From Candidatus Atribacteria bacterium (lineage in GTDB: Bacteria; Bipolaricaulota; Bipolaricaulia; UBA7950; UBA9294), in NCBI GenBank assembly GCA_004525685.1, contig SPBW01000040.1, positions 1-14,632 on the forward strand: a stretch of DNA of 14,632 nucleotides. Direction: 5' to 3'. The position numbers and the translations under genes were made by a program. Position 1 is the stretch's first letter; each line of letters opens with the position of its first letter. The notes under the pieces were generated by a model, which ran no database searches, was not told the DNA's origin, and was given only the letters and a program-made list of their open reading frames with translations. Shown here piece after piece: positions 12,947 through 14,632 of this stretch.

Positions 12947-13969
12947 ATGAAGAAGAGACTATCAAGAATCCTGACGACGGCCCTCATACTGGGCCTGATG
13001 GCCGCGATGCCGGCAAGTACCCAAACTCTATCTGGATCGGGCATTGACGGGACGACAGGGAGCAATCTTCCCTTGATCATCTCGATCAATCGGTTGGCGC
13101 TGACTGAAGATCAGATGGTCTCGCTGCACAACATTCTGGCGGAACTCCTTGCTTCGAAATCCGAAGGGGACTCGATGGTTGCACAGTTCGAGAACGCCAT
13201 GCTCGGATTCAATGGAACGAGCGAGGAGCTCGACGCGTTGCTCGTGGCGTTCAGAGAGGATCAGGCTGCGCACGCTGAGGCCATGCGGGAGTCTATTGCT
13301 ACCTCTCTGGATCAAGTTCGAGATCTTCTGTCTATCAATCAGGGGAGGGTGCTTCGCGAGGCCCTGCCACAACTTCTTGGGATGGACCGCACACAAAGCA
13401 TGCTACAGGGGCAGATTCAGGGCTCGATGATGCGTCAAGGCGGGCAGATGCAACAGGGAACGCTCATGGGGAGCGGAACCGATTCGTGCCTTGACCCATC
13501 GCAACGTGGCGGCCAGACAAGCTATTGGCGCGTCGTTCCGTCTGAGAGCGTCCAGAGAGGCCAGGGCCTGGATAGCCGATCCATGATGCAGCAGAGCATG
13601 CGCGGGCAGCAGAGCATGCTTGGCGGGCGCATCGAACTGAGCCTGGGCAGCACCGATGACATGGCAACGATTAGACAGCAGATTGGGGAACGTCTTGATG
13701 CGCTTGGTGAGCGGATGCCGGAGGAGCTTCGCGCCTCACTTGAAGAGCGGCTTCAAGGTGGCATCGCGGCATTCGGCGAGAGGATGGAAGCAGGTGTTGG
13801 CCGGATGACTCTGCAATCCCAGAACGGACGAGGACAGATGGGAGTCTCTTCCTTGATGGGAACAGGACAGGCCATGAATCGACCGCAGGGACAAGGCGGG
13901 AACGACCTGCTCGCATTCTTGGAGCAGGTTGTGGAGATCCTAGAACTGAAACTGGAAGCACTGGAGTAA
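12947..13969 (+). CDS. Periplasmic LTxxQ (Spy/CpxP-like) protein with Met/Gln-rich centre
   Basis: 340 aa from ATG 12947; AGAGGAG (12934-12940) is better spaced for it than for the ATG one codon earlier. A signal peptide (KKRLSRILTTALILGLMAAMPAS) ends near residue 25. Helical residues 45-145 contain two LTxxQ-type motifs, LTEDQ (about 52-56) and LSINQ (about 128-132), the hallmark of Spy/CpxP periplasmic chaperones and stress sensors. Family members are about 160 aa; here they are followed by a low-complexity Met/Gln/Gly/Ser region (about 150-225, MMRQGGQMQQ and MMQQSMRGQQ segments, one Cys) and a second helical segment (235-280). The Met-rich tracts could bind copper or be a flexible linker. 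It is convergent with a BaeS-like kinase gene. Confidence 0.7.
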   Translation: MKKRLSRILTTALILGLMAAMPASTQTLSGSGIDGTTGSNLPLIISINRLALTEDQMVSLHNILAELLASKSEGDSMVAQFENAMLGFNGTSEELDALLVAFREDQAAHAEAMRESIATSLDQVRDLLSINQGRVLREALPQLLGMDRTQSMLQGQIQGSMMRQGGQMQQGTLMGSGTDSCLDPSQRGGQTSYWRVVPSESVQRGQGLDSRSMMQQSMRGQQSMLGGRIELSLGSTDDMATIRQQIGERLDALGERMPEELRASLEERLQGGIAAFGERMEAGVGRMTLQSQNGRGQMGVSSLMGTGQAMNRPQGQGGNDLLAFLEQVVEILELKLEALE

Positions 13970-13996
13970 CCGAATCCCAGGCTTTCTTGTTGCCTC

Positions 13997-14030
13997 AACG
14001 CGCGTCGCCCATAGCCCGGCGGCGCGCGTT
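13997..14030. terminator. Strong bidirectional hairpin between convergent genes
   Basis: AACGCGCGTCGCC (13997-14009) pairs with GGCGGCGCGCGTT (14018-14030) over 13 bp with one G-T wobble and an 8-nt loop. It lies 27 bp past the LTxxQ stop and 10 bp past the kinase stop. The ends AA/TT give only a short T run, so it may act by structure or protect both messages. Confidence 0.7.
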
Positions 14031-14039
14031 CATTGTGTA

Positions 14040-14632
14040 CTAGGCATTTAAGAGAGGCAAGGAGAAGACAAAGCAGGCACCCCCCTCGGGGGCGTTCTCT
14101 GCCCAGATACGGCCGTTGTGTGCTTCGATCAGAGCTTTGGCGATAGAAAGACCAAGGCCCGCGCCGCCATCACCAGCTCTTGCCTCATCGGCTCTGTAGA
14201 ACCGGTCGAAGACATGCGACAGATCGTGCTCTGACAGTCCAGGTCCAGAATTGCAGACGGTGACGTGAATTGTGCTCTCGACCTGCTTGGCGCGTACGTG
14301 GATACTTCCTTCACTAGGTGTGTGGCGAATGGCATTGGCCAGCAAGTTGAGCAACACCTGCTCGATGCGCTGCGCATCAGCCTCGATCATGGGGAGACCG
14401 CTGTCGACCTCGCGAATAAGCTCGATGCCCTCGTCTTCGAGCTGAACGCCAATGGTCTCCAGAATAGTTCCCAAGATGCGCTCGATGGAGCAGGCTCCCG
14501 GATGCATCGACAACCGTCCGGCATCCGCCAGAGCCAGTTGATGAAGGTCCCCAATCAAGCGGGTCGTGAGTAGAATCTTGTCGTGTAGCGCCGTCAGCGT
14601 CTCCTGCGTCGGTTCGATCAATCCGTCTCGAA
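14040..14632 (-). CDS. Sensor histidine kinase (BaeS-like), C-terminal part, cut by window edge
   Basis: The frame stays open to the right edge (codons upstream of 14621 read R-D-G-L-I-E-P), so the TTG at 14621 is internal and only the last ~197 residues are seen. They hold the end of the dimerisation helices (RLIGDLHQLALADAGRL) and a complete HATPase domain: N box NLLANAIRHTP, G1 VCNSGPGL, F box FDRFYRAD, and G2 GGAGLGLSIAKALIEAHNG, ending GGACFVFSLPL. The spacing and the RDGLIEPT...LADAGRL region resemble BaeS-type envelope-stress kinases. The phospho-accepting His, any HAMP domain and the membrane segments lie outside. The G1 box has Asn where Asp is usual. Nothing of a response regulator is visible. 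Confidence 0.92.
   Translation of the reverse strand, partial: RDGLIEPTQETLTALHDKILLTTRLIGDLHQLALADAGRLSMHPGACSIERILGTILETIGVQLEDEGIELIREVDSGLPMIEADAQRIEQVLLNLLANAIRHTPSEGSIHVRAKQVESTIHVTVCNSGPGLSEHDLSHVFDRFYRADEARAGDGGAGLGLSIAKALIEAHNGRIWAENAPEGGACFVFSLPLLNA

Noticed and set aside
1..14632. CRISPR arrays, rRNA, tmRNA, RNase P RNA or SRP RNA
   Set aside because: No regularly spaced repeats and no diagnostic core sequences of these RNAs were seen on either strand.

Overview
The window is bacterial chromosome: short gene gaps, Shine-Dalgarno-led starts (including TTG and GTG), sigma70-like promoters, two bacterial tRNAs and the edge of a c-di-GMP-I riboswitch. Codon use looks even and moderately GC-rich by eye. 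There is no transposase, integrase, phage structural gene or CRISPR array. I cannot name the phylum. The mix of families (a stand-alone lysine-ketoglutarate reductase next to saccharopine dehydrogenase, DUF3179, an LTxxQ periplasmic protein and a DnaD/DnaC-like pair) fits an environmental, probably poorly cultured lineage.

Layout. 1-52 (-): a c-di-GMP-I riboswitch cut by the left edge and reading out of the window. 336-1865 (+): a promoter-led pair, a ribbon-helix-helix/cupin fusion and a secreted tandem thioredoxin-like protein. 2119-2357 (+): a strong promoter, tRNA-Cys(GCA), tRNA-Val(GAC) and a terminator hairpin. 2400-3176 (+): a nucleotidyltransferase, followed by a tandem palindromic repeat of the GGGACAGTCCC type. 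3237-6786 (+): an operon of LKR, SDH and a TIM-barrel isomerase/epimerase with its own promoter. 6877-7509 (+): a lipoprotein.

From 7554 to 11443 the genes run on the minus strand. Read in transcription order they are a degenerate, shortened metallo-beta-lactamase-fold secreted protein, a double GNAT acetyltransferase overlapping it by 4 nt, a MoeB/ThiF-like E1 enzyme, and then, after a 133-bp gap, a phage-type replication organiser overlapping a DnaC/DnaI-like ATPase by 4 nt. A DUF3179 membrane-anchored or secreted protein (11560-12582, -) is divergent from a Met/Gln-rich LTxxQ (Spy/CpxP-like) periplasmic protein (12947-13969, +). That gene converges, across a strong hairpin, on the 3' end of a BaeS-like sensor kinase running off the right edge.

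How the genes may work together. The clearest pathway is lysine catabolism via saccharopine: LKR condenses lysine with 2-oxoglutarate and SDH splits saccharopine into glutamate and alpha-aminoadipate semialdehyde. The semialdehyde dehydrogenase is not in the window. Several neighbours are envelope proteins (tandem thioredoxin, lipoprotein, DUF3179, LTxxQ protein, sensor kinase), and the last two recall the Bae/Cpx envelope-stress logic. The replication pair looks like a helicase-loading module without a surrounding phage.

The most interesting items are the eukaryote-like LKR/SDH pair with its extra isomerase, the orphan helicase-loading pair, the active-site-degenerate MBL and E1-like proteins, and the edge riboswitch. 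I found no clearly new multi-gene defence or mobile system.
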